Below, piece by piece: positions 32,063 through 42,129 of a stretch of 64,000 bases of DNA (position 1 is the stretch's first letter; each line of letters begins with the position of its first letter). Origin of the DNA: Dasania marina DSM 21967 (GTDB lineage Bacteria; Pseudomonadota; Gammaproteobacteria; Pseudomonadales; Dasaniaceae); contig NZ_KB891575.1 in assembly GCF_000373485.1 (NCBI RefSeq), forward strand, positions 928,169 to 992,168, in the 5' to 3' direction. A program made the translations under genes and the position numbers. A model generated the notes under the pieces. The model had not been told where the DNA came from and did no database searches. It saw only the letters and a list, made by a program, of their open reading frames with translations.

Positions 32063-32079
32063 AATATTTCGATATAGAT
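32052..32079. promoter_or_regulatory. Inverted-repeat operator, probably bound by the adjacent ArsR-type regulator
   Basis: ATCTATATC, 10-base AT-rich spacer, GATATAGAT: perfect 9-bp arms between the divergent regulator and tkt genes. Its place over the predicted -35 fits autoregulation. It lies 146 bp before the tkt ATG, so tkt could also be affected. Confidence 0.65.
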
Positions 32080-32224
32080 TTTTAGTGGGTTGCTGGTGCT
32101 AGACTAGGGAATTCGATTAAAAAGCACTATTTTTAGTCAGCAAATGCGCTCTGGGCATTGCTGTATAGTCGTGGGTGGGAGAAAATAGCCGGCTTTCAAA
32201 ATGACCTTCTTGGAGTTCCAATCA

Positions 32225-34228
32225 ATGCCGTCACGTAGCGAATTAGCTAACGCCATCCGCGCACTCAGTATGGATGCTGTGCAGCAAGCCAAATCCGGCC
32301 ATCCGGGAGCCCCTATGGGCATGGCTGATATAGCCGAAGTTCTGTGGAACGACTTCCTACAGCACAACCCTGCCAACCCAAACTGGCCTGATCGCGACCG
32401 CTTTGTGCTATCTAATGGCCATGGCTCCATGTTGATTTACTCGCTACTACACCTCAGCGGCTATGATCTCCCCATAGAAGAACTGAAAAATTTCCGCCAA
32501 TTACACTCCAAAACCCCGGGCCACCCCGAATACGGTTATGCCCCCGGTATAGAAACCACCACCGGCCCTCTGGGTCAGGGCCTTACCAATGCTGTGGGCA
32601 TGGCGGTTGCCGAGAAGGCGTTAGCGGCGCAATTTAATCGCCCCGGCCACAATGTGGTCGATCACCACACTTATGTGTTCTTAGGTGATGGCTGTTTGAT
32701 GGAGGGCATTTCTCACGAAGCCAGTTCATTAGCCGGTACTTTAGGCCTAGGCAAGCTGATTGCGTTTTATGACGACAACGGCATCTCTATAGATGGTGAA
32801 GTAGAAGGTTGGTTTACCGACGATACCCCCAAGCGCTTTGAAGCTTATGGCTGGCATGTAGTACCTGCGGTCAACGGCCACGACAGCACCGCGATTAAGA
32901 TGGCGATAGAAGAGGCCCACGCTTCTGATAAACCTACTTTGATTTGCTGCAAAACCATTATTGGTAAAGGCTCGCCGAATAAAGAAGGCAAAGAAGATTG
33001 CCACGGTGCGCCGCTAGGTGATGATGAAATTGCGCTAGTACGCGAGACCTTAGGCTGGACCCACGCGCCCTTTGAGATCCCCGCTGATATCTACCAGGGT
33101 TGGAACGGCAAAGAGCAAGGCCAAGCCCTAGAAAGTGATTGGGATAAGCGCTTCGAAGCCTATGCAGAAGCCCATCCTGAACTGGCCATAGAGCTAGCTA
33201 GGCGCCTCAGTGGCGACCTGCCTGAAGACTTTAGCGCCCAAGCCGATGCCTACATCAAACAATTACAGGCCGATGGCGCCACTATTGCCTCGCGCAAAGC
33301 TTCACAAAATACTCTTAATGCCTACGGCCCCTTGTTGCCTGAGCTATTAGGTGGCTCTGCCGATTTGGCGGGCTCTAACTTAACCCTGTGGAATGACTCT
33401 AAAGGCATCACTGCTGACGACGCCTCGGGTAACTACTTGTTTTACGGCGTGCGCGAGTTTGCCATGTCAGCGATGATGAACGGCATCGCCTTACACGGTG
33501 GTTTTATCCCCTACGGTGCAACCTTCCTGATGTTTATGGAATACGCTCGCAATGCCGTTCGCATGGCCTCGTTAATGAAGCTACGCAGCATTTTTGTCTA
33601 TACCCACGATTCTATAGGCTTGGGTGAAGATGGCCCTACCCACCAGCCGGTAGAGCAATTAACGGCCCTGCGCGCCACCCCGAATCTGGATACTTGGCGC
33701 CCCTGTGATGCGGTAGAGTCAGCGGTTAGCTGGAAGGCCGCGCTAGAGCGCCGCGATGGCCCCGCTGCTCTGGTTTTCTCCCGTCAAAACCTAGAGCACC
33801 AAACTCGTACTGATGAGCAAGTGGCGAATATTGCCAAAGGTGGTTACATCTTAAGTGATTGCGATGGCGAGCCCGATGCCATCTTGATTGCTACCGGCTC
33901 GGAAGTGGGCTTAGTGATGGCTGCCAAAGCTGCCTTGGCTAGTAAAGAGGCGGGTAAAAACATCCGCGTCGTTTCTATGCCTTCTACCTCAGTATTCGAC
34001 AGACAAGATGCCGCATACCGCGAAAGCGTATTACCTAGTAATGTCTTAGCCCGTGTGGCGGTGGAAGCTTTGCACCGTGATTTTTGGTACAAATACGTGG
34101 GCTTAGATGGCCGCATCGTAGGCATGGATAGTTTTGGCGAGTCAGCCCCTGCGGCTGACTTAATGAAGCACTTTGGTTTTACCGTTGAAAACGTTGTTGA
34201 AGCGATCAACGATTGTATAGCTGAGTAA
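32225..34228 (+). CDS. tkt: Transketolase
   Basis: 667 residues, the normal size. The start at ATG 32225 has GGAG 9 bases upstream; the in-frame ATG at 32201 has none. Motifs: [12 protein letters not shown] (substrate His), [18 protein letters not shown] with [11 protein letters not shown] (thiamine-diphosphate/Mg site), and [20 protein letters not shown] in the pyrimidine-binding domain. It moves two-carbon units in the non-oxidative pentose phosphate pathway. First of a tkt-epd-pgk-(fba) cluster that also supplies erythrose-4-phosphate to the next enzyme; only five bases separate it from epd. Confidence 0.98.
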   Translation: MPSRSELANAIRALSMDAVQQAKSGHPGAPMGMADIAEVLWNDFLQHNPANPNWPDRDRFVLSNGHGSMLIYSLLHLSGYDLPIEELKNFRQLHSKTPGHPEYGYAPGIETTTGPLGQGLTNAVGMAVAEKALAAQFNRPGHNVVDHHTYVFLGDGCLMEGISHEASSLAGTLGLGKLIAFYDDNGISIDGEVEGWFTDDTPKRFEAYGWHVVPAVNGHDSTAIKMAIEEAHASDKPTLICCKTIIGKGSPNKEGKEDCHGAPLGDDEIALVRETLGWTHAPFEIPADIYQGWNGKEQGQALESDWDKRFEAYAEAHPELAIELARRLSGDLPEDFSAQADAYIKQLQADGATIASRKASQNTLNAYGPLLPELLGGSADLAGSNLTLWNDSKGITADDASGNYLFYGVREFAMSAMMNGIALHGGFIPYGATFLMFMEYARNAVRMASLMKLRSIFVYTHDSIGLGEDGPTHQPVEQLTALRATPNLDTWRPCDAVESAVSWKAALERRDGPAALVFSRQNLEHQTRTDEQVANIAKGGYILSDCDGEPDAILIATGSEVGLVMAAKAALASKEAGKNIRVVSMPSTSVFDRQDAAYRESVLPSNVLARVAVEALHRDFWYKYVGLDGRIVGMDSFGESAPAADLMKHFGFTVENVVEAINDCIAE

Positions 34229-34233
34229 ACACC

Positions 34234-35241
34234 ATGATACGCTTGGCAATTAATGGTTATGGCCGCGTAGGGCGCTGCGTATTGCGCGCCCTTTATGAGG
34301 GTGGCTACCGCGAGCATATGCAAGTGGTGGCCATTAATGAGCCGGCCGACCTGCCCACCATAGTGCACCTCACCAAATACGACAGCACCCACGGCCGCTT
34401 TAAGGCCGAAGTGAGTAGCAGTGACGGTGCGCTGCTGGTGAATGGCGATAGCATAGCGATTAGCCATCACCGATCCCTCAGCGACTTGCCCTGGCGGCAA
34501 CATCAGGTTGATTTGGTGTTGGAATGCAGCGGCCGCTTTGATAGCCAAGCCGATTTGCAGCAGCATTTGGCTCAGGGCGCGAAGCGGGTATTACTCTCTC
34601 AGCCCGGTGAGGCCGATATTAATGCCTTGGTGTATGGGGTCAATCATCAGCAGCTCAGTGTCAGCGACACTATAGCTTCGGCGGCTTCTTGCACCAGTAA
34701 CTGCATAGTGCCGGTCATCGATATTTTGCATCAGGCTTTCACCATAGAGTCTGGTGGCATTACCACCATACACTCGGTGATGAACGACCAGCCCGTGCTG
34801 GATGGCTATCACCATACCGACTTGCGCAAAACCCGCGCTTCCAGCCAGTCTATTATCCCTGTGGATACGGGCTTGGCTCAAGGCATCGATAGGTTGCTGC
34901 CCTGTGTTAGCGGCCGTTTTACTGCCAGAGCTTTGCGGGTACCTACTACCAATGTGTCGGCGATGGACTTATCGATTATCGTCAAACAGACTGCTACTAG
35001 TGCTGAGGTTAATGAGCGCTTACAAGCGGCGTCCGAGCAGCAACTCAAGGGCATAATAGGTATTAGCCATGAGCCGCTGGCCTCCTGTGACTTTAACCAC
35101 GATACCCGCTCGGGCGTGGTAGACGCAGCACAAACGCGGGTTAATGGCCGCTTGGTTAATGTGTTGGTGTGGTTTGATAACGAATGGGCCTATGCTAACC
35201 GCATGCTGGATATCAGCCAGTACTGGTATCAGCAGCAGTAA
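34234..35241 (+). CDS. epd: Erythrose-4-phosphate dehydrogenase / GAPDH-family protein
   Basis: 335 residues. NAD-binding INGYGRVGRCVLRALYE at the start. The catalytic Cys lies in ASCTSNCIVPV, which has Ser where most members have Thr (CTTNC). HSVMNDQPVLDGYHHTDLRK is the Epd form of the segment, distinct from GAPDH HAYTATQ. It oxidises erythrose-4-phosphate to 4-phosphoerythronate for pyridoxal phosphate synthesis; some epd-type enzymes keep GAPDH activity. Position directly after tkt and before pgk agrees with E. coli and Pseudomonas order. Confidence 0.93.
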   Translation: MIRLAINGYGRVGRCVLRALYEGGYREHMQVVAINEPADLPTIVHLTKYDSTHGRFKAEVSSSDGALLVNGDSIAISHHRSLSDLPWRQHQVDLVLECSGRFDSQADLQQHLAQGAKRVLLSQPGEADINALVYGVNHQQLSVSDTIASAASCTSNCIVPVIDILHQAFTIESGGITTIHSVMNDQPVLDGYHHTDLRKTRASSQSIIPVDTGLAQGIDRLLPCVSGRFTARALRVPTTNVSAMDLSIIVKQTATSAEVNERLQAASEQQLKGIIGISHEPLASCDFNHDTRSGVVDAAQTRVNGRLVNVLVWFDNEWAYANRMLDISQYWYQQQ

Positions 35242-35294
35242 AATAACGATATAGCCTTAATAATGATAACGGATAGCAGTCAAAGGAACTCTCA

Positions 35295-36452
35295 ATGAGC
35301 GTCATTAAAATGGCCGACCTGGCCTTAGCCGGCAAACGTGTATTAATCCGTGAAGATTTAAACGTGCCCATTAGCGCAGGCAAGGTCAACAGCGATGCCC
35401 GCATACGCGCCGCGTTACCCACCATTGAGTTAGCCCTGAAGGCAGGTGCTAAAGTTATCGTGATGTCACACCTAGGCCGTCCCACCGAAGGCCAGTATGA
35501 AAGCCAATATTCACTAGCACCCGTAGCCGAGCATTTGGGTGGCCTGCTAAACCGCAAGGTGCCGCTTATTAGCGATTGGCGCGCAGGCGTAGAGCTGGCC
35601 GATGGTGAGCTGGCCTTATTAGAAAACGTGCGCTTTAACGAGGGCGAAAAAGCCGACGACGAAGCGCTAGCCAAAGCCTATGCCAGCCTCTGCGATGTAT
35701 TTGTGATGGACGCCTTTGGCACCGCCCACCGCGCCCAAGCGTCTACCCACGGTGTGGCCAAATTTGCCCCGGTGGCCTGCGCTGGGCCTTTATTGGCTGG
35801 TGAGTTAGATGCCTTGGCCAAAGTTATGGCTAACCCTGCTAGGCCTTTAGTGGCGATAGTAGGCGGCTCAAAAGTTTCAACTAAGCTTAGCGTGTTAGAA
35901 ACTTTATCGGAGGTGGCCGATCAGTTAATCGTGGGTGGTGGCATAGCCAATACCTTCTTGGCGGCCAGCGGCAAGCCAGTGGGTAAGTCCTTGTGTGAGC
36001 ACGACTTAATCCCCGTAGCGCAAGCATTGATGGCCAAAACCACCATACCGGTACCTAGAGATGTAGTGACTAGCAAAGAGTGGGGCGGTGCCGCCGAGTT
36101 AAAAAATGCCGACGAGGTGCAAGCCGACGACAGTATTTTTGATATAGGCCCGCAAGCTTCAGCCGAAATAGCCGAGATCTTAAGCAAGGCCAAAACTATC
36201 TTATGGAATGGTCCGGTAGGGGTTTTTGAGTTTGACCAATTCGGCGCTGGCACCCAAGCTTTAAGCGAGGCCATAGCCAACAGTGAGGGCTTTTCGGTAG
36301 CCGGTGGTGGTGATACCTTAGCCGCCATAGACAAATACAATATCGCCGATAAAGTATCGTATATCTCTACCGGCGGCGGCGCGTTTTTAGAATATGTAGA
36401 AGGGAAGGTATTACCCGCGGTGGCTATGCTGGAGCAGCGGGCGAAAGGGTAA
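35295..36452 (+). CDS. pgk: Phosphoglycerate kinase
   Basis: 385 residues, short bacterial form. The N-domain has [12 protein letters not shown] (substrate-binding RxDxNVP), [10 protein letters not shown] and [15 protein letters not shown]. The C-domain has [26 protein letters not shown] and the phosphate loop [11 protein letters not shown] with [11 protein letters not shown]. It makes ATP from 1,3-bisphosphoglycerate. A good AAGGAA site precedes the ATG. Followed by a BIME-like repeat and then fba. Confidence 0.98.
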   Translation: MSVIKMADLALAGKRVLIREDLNVPISAGKVNSDARIRAALPTIELALKAGAKVIVMSHLGRPTEGQYESQYSLAPVAEHLGGLLNRKVPLISDWRAGVELADGELALLENVRFNEGEKADDEALAKAYASLCDVFVMDAFGTAHRAQASTHGVAKFAPVACAGPLLAGELDALAKVMANPARPLVAIVGGSKVSTKLSVLETLSEVADQLIVGGGIANTFLAASGKPVGKSLCEHDLIPVAQALMAKTTIPVPRDVVTSKEWGGAAELKNADEVQADDSIFDIGPQASAEIAEILSKAKTILWNGPVGVFEFDQFGAGTQALSEAIANSEGFSVAGGGDTLAAIDKYNIADKVSYISTGGGAFLEYVEGKVLPAVAMLEQRAKG

Positions 36453-36518
36453 AAAGCTAGCTGTAAGTGGCAAGCTGCAAGGGGTAAGCAAAACATTGTG
36501 GTAGCTGGTGTGAATATG

Positions 36519-36588
36519 TGGATACCGAATCGAGTTCGGTATGACGAAAGAAAACTACACCGTCATACCGGCCTTGCGCCGGTATCCA
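36519..36588. repeat. Nested inverted repeat of two GGTAT stem-loops (BIME/REP-like)
   Basis: Two hairpins, ATACCGAA/TTCGGTAT (36522-36542) and ATACCGGC/GCCGGTAT (36565-36585), face each other around a 14-base spacer. They are framed by TGGATACCG...CGGTATCCA and CGGTATGACG...CGTCATACCG, so the whole 70 bp is also one inverted repeat. This is the layout of paired REP units. It lies in the 247-bp pgk-fba spacer, which has no gene. Confidence 0.75.
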
Positions 36589-36699
36589 TAGCCGTTAAAA
36601 GCTTAACGGCTTGAAAAACAAAATACAGCCGCGTTACGCATAGCGCTGCGATAAAGACAGAAATATTTAAAACTTAGGTCAATTATAAAGGAAACTATC

Positions 36700-37764
36700 A
36701 TGGCACTTATCAGCATGCGTCAAATGTTGGATCACGCCGCCGAGCACGGTTATGGCGTGCCTGCATTCAACGTTAATAACTTAGAGCAAACACGCGCCAT
36801 TATGGAAGCAGCCCGTGCTACCAACAGCCCCGTGATTATGCAGGCCTCTGCGGGTGCTCGTAAGTACGCCGGTGCGCCGTTTTTGCGTCACATGATATTG
36901 GCGGCCATAGAAGAGTTTCCTGAGATTCCGGTGGTTATGCATCAGGATCACGGCACCAGCCCAGCCATTTGTCAGCGTTCTATTCAATTAGGTTTTTCAT
37001 CAGTCATGATGGACGGCTCTTTAGAGGCCGATGGTAAAACCCCTGCTAGCTATCAATACAATGTTGATGTGACTAAGCAAACTGTGGCCATGGCTCACGC
37101 CTGTGGTGTGTCGGTAGAAGGTGAGTTAGGTTGCTTGGGTTCATTAGAAACCGGCGAAGCCGGTGAAGAAGATGGCGTCGGTGCCGTGGGTAAATTAAGC
37201 CACGATCAAATGCTTACTGATCCTGAAGAAGCTGCTGACTTTGTTAAGCAAACCAATGTTGATGCCTTGGCCATAGCCTGTGGTACCTCGCACGGGGCTT
37301 ACAAATTTACCCGACCACCTACTGGCGATATTTTAGATATAGCTCGTATCAAGGCCATACACGCGCGTATACCCAACACCCACTTGGTGATGCACGGTTC
37401 TTCCTCAGTGCCGCAAGACTGGTTGGCGATTATCAATGAATTTGGTGGTGCCATCCCCGAAACGTACGGTGTGCCGGTAGAGCAAATCTGCGAAGGCATT
37501 AAGCACGGTGTGCGTAAGGTGAATATAGATACCGATTTACGCTTGGCTTCTACTGGCGCGATACGTCGCTATATGGCGGAAAACCCTGCCGAGTTTGATC
37601 CCCGTAAATACCTACAGCAAACCATCAACGCCATGCGCGATATCGTGCAAGCGCGTTTTGAGGCCTTTGGTACAGCGGGTAACGCCAGCAAGATTAAGCC
37701 TGTGTCTTTAGAGGCTATGTTCCAGCGTTATGAAGCTGGCGAGTTAGATGCAAAAGTAAACTAA
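36700..37764 (+). CDS. fba: Class II fructose-1,6-bisphosphate aldolase
   Basis: 354 residues, the CbbA/Fba class IIB length. Zn ligands and the catalytic Asp are in [18 protein letters not shown]; other ligands lie in [16 protein letters not shown] and [30 protein letters not shown] near the end binds phosphate. It cleaves fructose-1,6-bisphosphate in glycolysis or builds it in gluconeogenesis. An AAAGGAAAC ribosome site precedes the ATG; a terminator follows. Confidence 0.97.
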   Translation: MALISMRQMLDHAAEHGYGVPAFNVNNLEQTRAIMEAARATNSPVIMQASAGARKYAGAPFLRHMILAAIEEFPEIPVVMHQDHGTSPAICQRSIQLGFSSVMMDGSLEADGKTPASYQYNVDVTKQTVAMAHACGVSVEGELGCLGSLETGEAGEEDGVGAVGKLSHDQMLTDPEEAADFVKQTNVDALAIACGTSHGAYKFTRPPTGDILDIARIKAIHARIPNTHLVMHGSSSVPQDWLAIINEFGGAIPETYGVPVEQICEGIKHGVRKVNIDTDLRLASTGAIRRYMAENPAEFDPRKYLQQTINAMRDIVQARFEAFGTAGNASKIKPVSLEAMFQRYEAGELDAKVN

Positions 37765-37782
37765 GCGTAAAAATAGCGTAGT

Positions 37783-37809
37783 AAGGCGGCCTTAGTGCCG
37801 CCTTTTTTT
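37783..37809 (+). terminator. Intrinsic terminator after fba
   Basis: AAGGCGGC, 6-base loop, GCCGCCTT, then a T-run. It ends the tkt-epd-pgk-fba cluster and stands just before the convergent cyclic-di-GMP gene. Confidence 0.88.
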
Positions 37810-37831
37810 GTCTAGATAAAAGTGTATGGGG

Positions 37832-39601
37832 TTACAGTGGTACGCAGGCTTCGCCCTGCGGTCGGCGGCGGCGAGAAATAAAAATGCCACTGTCACTGCG
37901 CTTGGCCTGTTTTTTAGCTTCTCCTGCTAGGGCCGCGACATCGTGATGGGATTTACAATCGTGTATATCGGGTTGGGCTAGGCCTATGGCTAAAGTTAGC
38001 AGTCCGAAAAATTGTTTTTTGCCCTGCCTGTCAATCTGCCATAGCCCTTGTTTCTCTAGCACTTCTGGGCTGTAAAAGCGTTTCACCTGTTGCTCAAAGT
38101 CACGCTTAATGATTTCGCATTGCTGCAGCCAGTCGCTGCGTTCAAAGGTGGCAATAAAGTCGTCACCGCCTATATGGCCAATAAAATCATCGGCACTGAT
38201 AAGCATTTTTTTAAGTATATCGGACAGCAGCTGCAATACCTGGTCGCCCATGTTATAGCCATAATAATCATTAAAGGCTTTAAAATTGTTTAAATCAAAA
38301 TAGGCTATGGTGAAGGGGCTTTGTTGTTGTAGTAATTTATCCACATGTTCGTAGATGGGTACATTACCTGGCAGTTGGCTTAAAGGGTTGGCGTAACGGG
38401 CATAGCGAATTTGCTGCTCGGTAATTTTTTGTAGCAAGGTGCTGGTTTTGCCTATGCCGTAATAGGCGCTATTGTTGGTGATAATAAAATCTTGCTGCAG
38501 GTTGTCGCTTTGGCTGGTGGTGAGTTTACGGCTGACTTCTTCTAAAGAGGTGTTAAGGTCCACTATCACAGCTTGCTTACTCATAAAACTTAGCACTGAT
38601 TTGTGGCCGTAGAGTTCACGGCTGTAGCGGCCGGTCATTAACTCTAAAACAGCTTGGCGCTCGATCAGCCCCAGCGGGCTGTCGCCTTCGGTAACGGGTA
38701 AGCAGCGTAGGCCTTTGTTGCTGTGAAATAAATCTATGACGCGGTTGAGCGACCAGTTTTTATGTATGGCTGGGTAGCTTAGCGATAAGTCGGCTACGGT
38801 CTGCGATAGGCAGATAATGCTTTGATGATTGTTGATCGATAGCAGTTTGTCTTGTATGGAGTGAAAATTGGCGGGTATGGCTTTAGGCCTGCCCAAATAA
38901 TAACCTTGGCCAAATTGAATTTTTAAGGCGTGCACTACCGCTAGCTCTTCAGCGGTTTCTATGCCTTCGGCGATAACTTTGCAGTCCAGCTCCTTGGCTA
39001 TTTCTTGTATAGAGCGTACAAACTCGCGCTTTACAGGGTCTTCGTTGATGTTTTCTATAAAGTGCCTATCAATTTTGACATAGTCAGGGCGCAGCTCTGA
39101 CCAGGCTTTTAAGCCGGCGTAACCGGCGCCTAAGTCGTCTATGGCGACTTGAAAGCCTTTGTCGCGAAAGTGGTCAAAGGAGCGCTTTAATAAATCATAA
39201 TCATCTAAAGGGTATTGTTCGGAAAGTTCTATAACAATATTTTTAGCGGGTATACTATATTGTGACAATATCCAGTCGGTCATGCCGTGTTCATAGCCTG
39301 CCTCGGCTAAACTAATAGGGCTAACATTGATAAACAGCTTGCCATCAGCTTCATACTGGCTAAAGCGCTTACAAGCGGCATCGCGGCAGGCAAACTCCAG
39401 CTTGGAGAGGTTGCCCGATTTACTGGCGGTGTCGAATAGCTGCAGTGGGTTGTGCAAAGGGCTGTTAGCCGGGCCGCGGGTTAGCGCTTCATAGCCGTGT
39501 AGCTTGGCCTGACGCAGGTTGACTATGGGTTGAAACACGGCGGTTAATAAATTGTGCTTAATAATCTGTAACAGTTCGTCAGTATAAGCTATGGGCGACA
39601 T
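37832..39601 (-). CDS. EAL - CBS - GGDEF cyclic-di-GMP protein
   Basis: 589 residues with an unusual order. The N-terminal EAL domain covers about 15-245: GYEALTRGP as EAL signature, INVSPISL, IDDLGAGYAGL, KIDRHFIE and VIAEGIET, all consistent with active phosphodiesterase. A CBS-like pair at about 270-385 includes LRCLPVTEGDSPLGLIERQAVLELM. The C-terminal GGDEF-type domain (about 420-570) has FDLNNFKAFND and signature HIGGDDF instead of GG[DE]EF. It may therefore hydrolyse c-di-GMP, with the GGDDF domain active or acting as a GTP sensor. No membrane helix. Single gene, target unknown. Confidence 0.9.
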   Translation of the reverse strand: MSPIAYTDELLQIIKHNLLTAVFQPIVNLRQAKLHGYEALTRGPANSPLHNPLQLFDTASKSGNLSKLEFACRDAACKRFSQYEADGKLFINVSPISLAEAGYEHGMTDWILSQYSIPAKNIVIELSEQYPLDDYDLLKRSFDHFRDKGFQVAIDDLGAGYAGLKAWSELRPDYVKIDRHFIENINEDPVKREFVRSIQEIAKELDCKVIAEGIETAEELAVVHALKIQFGQGYYLGRPKAIPANFHSIQDKLLSINNHQSIICLSQTVADLSLSYPAIHKNWSLNRVIDLFHSNKGLRCLPVTEGDSPLGLIERQAVLELMTGRYSRELYGHKSVLSFMSKQAVIVDLNTSLEEVSRKLTTSQSDNLQQDFIITNNSAYYGIGKTSTLLQKITEQQIRYARYANPLSQLPGNVPIYEHVDKLLQQQSPFTIAYFDLNNFKAFNDYYGYNMGDQVLQLLSDILKKMLISADDFIGHIGGDDFIATFERSDWLQQCEIIKRDFEQQVKRFYSPEVLEKQGLWQIDRQGKKQFFGLLTLAIGLAQPDIHDCKSHHDVAALAGEAKKQAKRSDSGIFISRRRRPQGEACVPL

Positions 39602-39750
39602 ACATAAGTCCGAATGTAAAAGTCCTGGGTATCAGGGGCTGAATATAAAGTTTCGCGTTTTAATCATGCCGCTAAAGTGTAAAACAGAGATATGACAGAA
39701 AAGTTGCAGTTTCATGAATCGCCATCTACAGGCGCAGAGGTATTAAACCC

Positions 39751-40707
39751 TTGAGCGAAAATACGTTAAATATCGATGAGCTACGGTCGGCGGTTACTAA
39801 TTTTGATAGTTTGCAATCGTCGCAATACCCACAAATTATTACAGACTACTTTCGCTATTACGGCATAGACTTTGAAAGTCAGTTTAGCGGCTTGCAGCAT
39901 TTTTTTGGTGCTATAGATTGCGGCGCCTATCGTATCGCTAGCCATTACTTTTCCTTGGCCGGTAAGCCAGCAAGCAAGACTGTATTAATTGTGCATGGTT
40001 ATTATGATCATGTGGGCCTGTATAAGCACGCCATAGCGAATAGTTTGGCGCAGGGTTATAACGTGGTGGCTTTTGATTTACCCGGTCATGGCTTGTCCAG
40101 CGGCGAGCGCAGCTGCATAGTGCGCTTTGGTGAATACCAATTAGTGCTTAAAGCAATTATTGCCTACTTCGAAAAAATCAATATTCCCATCGCCGCGCTA
40201 ATAGGGCAAAGCACTGGCGCAGCGATAGTCATGCAATACTTATTAGAGCATCCGCAACAAAATAGGGCTGCGGTAATGTTGGCGCCTTTATTGAAAATAT
40301 ATCAATGGCGCAGTAGTCGTTTGCTATACCGAATAGTTAAAAACTTTATCAAACGATTGCCGCGTCGCTTTGCTAATAATAGCCACGATAAAAACTTTAT
40401 TTATTTTTTAAAATACCAAGATCCACTGCAAAGTAAGCACACCCATTTAGGTTGGGTGGGGGCCTTGATAGAATGGGTGGAAGAGTTTAAATATTTTAAG
40501 GCGACAAAGCACAAGGTGTTAATTGTTCAGGGGCTGGATGACGGTACGGTCGATTGGCGTATTAATATACCGGCAATTAATAAAAAATTACCTTGTGCCA
40601 AAATAGGGTATATAGAAGGCGCTGGACATCAATTGGTTAATGAGACCGAAGTCATGCGTCAGCAAGTTTTTATTTTAATTAATCAATACTTAAGCGAACA
40701 CAGTTAA
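39751..40707 (+). CDS. Alpha/beta hydrolase (monoacylglycerol-lipase-like)
   Basis: 318 residues. Oxyanion region VLIVHGYYDHVGLYKHAI, then FDLPGHGLSSGERS, nucleophile elbow ALIGQSTGAAIV (G-Q-S-T-G), acid in VQGLDDGTVDW and His in GAGHQLVNE. This resembles serine-aminopeptidase-S33-type lysophospholipase or monoacylglycerol lipases. The start is TTG at 39751; AGAGG lies 13 bases upstream and no early in-frame ATG exists. The next gene starts immediately at the stop codon, so the two are coupled. Substrate unknown. Confidence 0.82.
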   Translation: MSENTLNIDELRSAVTNFDSLQSSQYPQIITDYFRYYGIDFESQFSGLQHFFGAIDCGAYRIASHYFSLAGKPASKTVLIVHGYYDHVGLYKHAIANSLAQGYNVVAFDLPGHGLSSGERSCIVRFGEYQLVLKAIIAYFEKINIPIAALIGQSTGAAIVMQYLLEHPQQNRAAVMLAPLLKIYQWRSSRLLYRIVKNFIKRLPRRFANNSHDKNFIYFLKYQDPLQSKHTHLGWVGALIEWVEEFKYFKATKHKVLIVQGLDDGTVDWRINIPAINKKLPCAKIGYIEGAGHQLVNETEVMRQQVFILINQYLSEHS

Positions 40708-42093
40708 ATGTTAACAAATGATATATACCTGCAACTGCTGCAAATAGTAGGCGATAAAAAAATTACCCGCGATGCTGCAGAGCTCAGCTACTGGGGTAAA
40801 GATAGCACCCAGTTTAGCGCTAATGCCAGCGCCATTATCTTTCCGCAAAACATAGAGCAACTACAAGCCATAGTTCAGTTAGTTAATCGTGAGGGCGTAG
40901 CCTTAGTGCCCTCCGCTGGTCGCACCGGGTTATCGGGTGGGGCCGTAGCGATACAGGGCGAGGTAGTGGTGTCACTGCGCGATATGAATGCCATTAAGCA
41001 GTTCAATGCCATCGATCGTACAGTGGTGTGTGAGGCGGGGGTGATTACTGCCGATTTACAGGCCTTTGCCGAGCAGCAGGGCTTGTACTATCCAGTAGAT
41101 TTTGCTTCCAGTGGTTCCAGTTTAATAGGCGGTAATATCAGCACCAATGCCGGTGGTATAAAAGTTTTAAAATACGGTATGACGCGGCAGTGGGTAGCGG
41201 GCTTAAAAGTGGTTACCGGTGCCGGTGATATATTAGACATGAATAAAAGCCTGCTTAAAAATAATACCGGCTACGATATACAGCAATTGTTTATAGGCGC
41301 CGAAGGCACTTTGGGATTTGTGGCCGAGGCCACTATGCGCCTTACCCGCCCGCCTGAACATTTAACCGTGTTGTTATTGGCGGTGCCACATTTAACCGCG
41401 CTGTTGCAAGTGTTAGCGCATTTTCAAGTGGGTATGGAATTAACCGCCTTTGAGTTTTTTTCAGAGCAGGCCTTACAAAAGGTGACGGCGCAGCTAGGGC
41501 TGCAACGGCCCTGTAGTGAAGTCGGTGCTTATTACACACTAATAGAATTTGAAGCCAAGGATGATATGGTCATAGAGCGGGCCATGAGCTTGTTTGAGCA
41601 GTGCCTAGAGCAGGGCATAGCGCTAGACGGTGTGATCAGCCAAAACCAAGCTCAATATCAAAACCTGTGGCGTTTGCGCGAAGAAATAAGCTCGGTATTG
41701 GCCCAGTGGCAGCCCTTGAAACATGACTTGTCCGTGCCTCCCTCGCAGCAGGGCGAGTTTTTATTAGAGGTGGAAAAAATACTCAGCGAACTAGCGCCGC
41801 AATACCAAGTGATATGGTATGGCCATATAGGCGATGGTAATGTGCATTTAAATATACTCAAGCCCGATGAGTTAACCAAGGCCGAATTTGATCACAGCTG
41901 TAAAGCAATTAGCGTTGCCATCTTTGAGCGCCTAGCGACCTATAACGGCAGCGTCTCTGCAGAGCATGGCATAGGCTTGCTGAAAAAAGACTATTTACAC
42001 TATAGCCGTAGTGAATTAGAAATTGCGTTAATGAAAGGGATTAAGCAACAGCTAGACCCTAAAGGCTTAATGAATCCGGGTAAGATTTTTTAA
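40708..42093 (+). CDS. FAD-linked oxidase, D-2-hydroxyacid dehydrogenase / GlcD-like
   Basis: 461 residues. The FAD-binding PCMH domain (about 35-215) includes LVPSAGRTGLSGGAVAIQGEV and GGNISTNAGGIKVLKYGM. The C-terminal FAD-oxidase domain holds WYGHIGDGNVHLNIL (metal and substrate His) and SAEHGIGLLKKDYL. It belongs with D-lactate, glycolate (GlcD) and D-2-hydroxyglutarate dehydrogenases; no glcE/glcF partners lie nearby, so a single-subunit D-2-hydroxyglutarate or D-lactate dehydrogenase is more likely. It starts on the base after the hydrolase stop. Confidence 0.88.
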   Translation: MLTNDIYLQLLQIVGDKKITRDAAELSYWGKDSTQFSANASAIIFPQNIEQLQAIVQLVNREGVALVPSAGRTGLSGGAVAIQGEVVVSLRDMNAIKQFNAIDRTVVCEAGVITADLQAFAEQQGLYYPVDFASSGSSLIGGNISTNAGGIKVLKYGMTRQWVAGLKVVTGAGDILDMNKSLLKNNTGYDIQQLFIGAEGTLGFVAEATMRLTRPPEHLTVLLLAVPHLTALLQVLAHFQVGMELTAFEFFSEQALQKVTAQLGLQRPCSEVGAYYTLIEFEAKDDMVIERAMSLFEQCLEQGIALDGVISQNQAQYQNLWRLREEISSVLAQWQPLKHDLSVPPSQQGEFLLEVEKILSELAPQYQVIWYGHIGDGNVHLNILKPDELTKAEFDHSCKAISVAIFERLATYNGSVSAEHGIGLLKKDYLHYSRSELEIALMKGIKQQLDPKGLMNPGKIF

Positions 42094-42129
42094 ACAGCAT
42101 GAATGGTCGCAAGCGATAAGGAGATAAGC

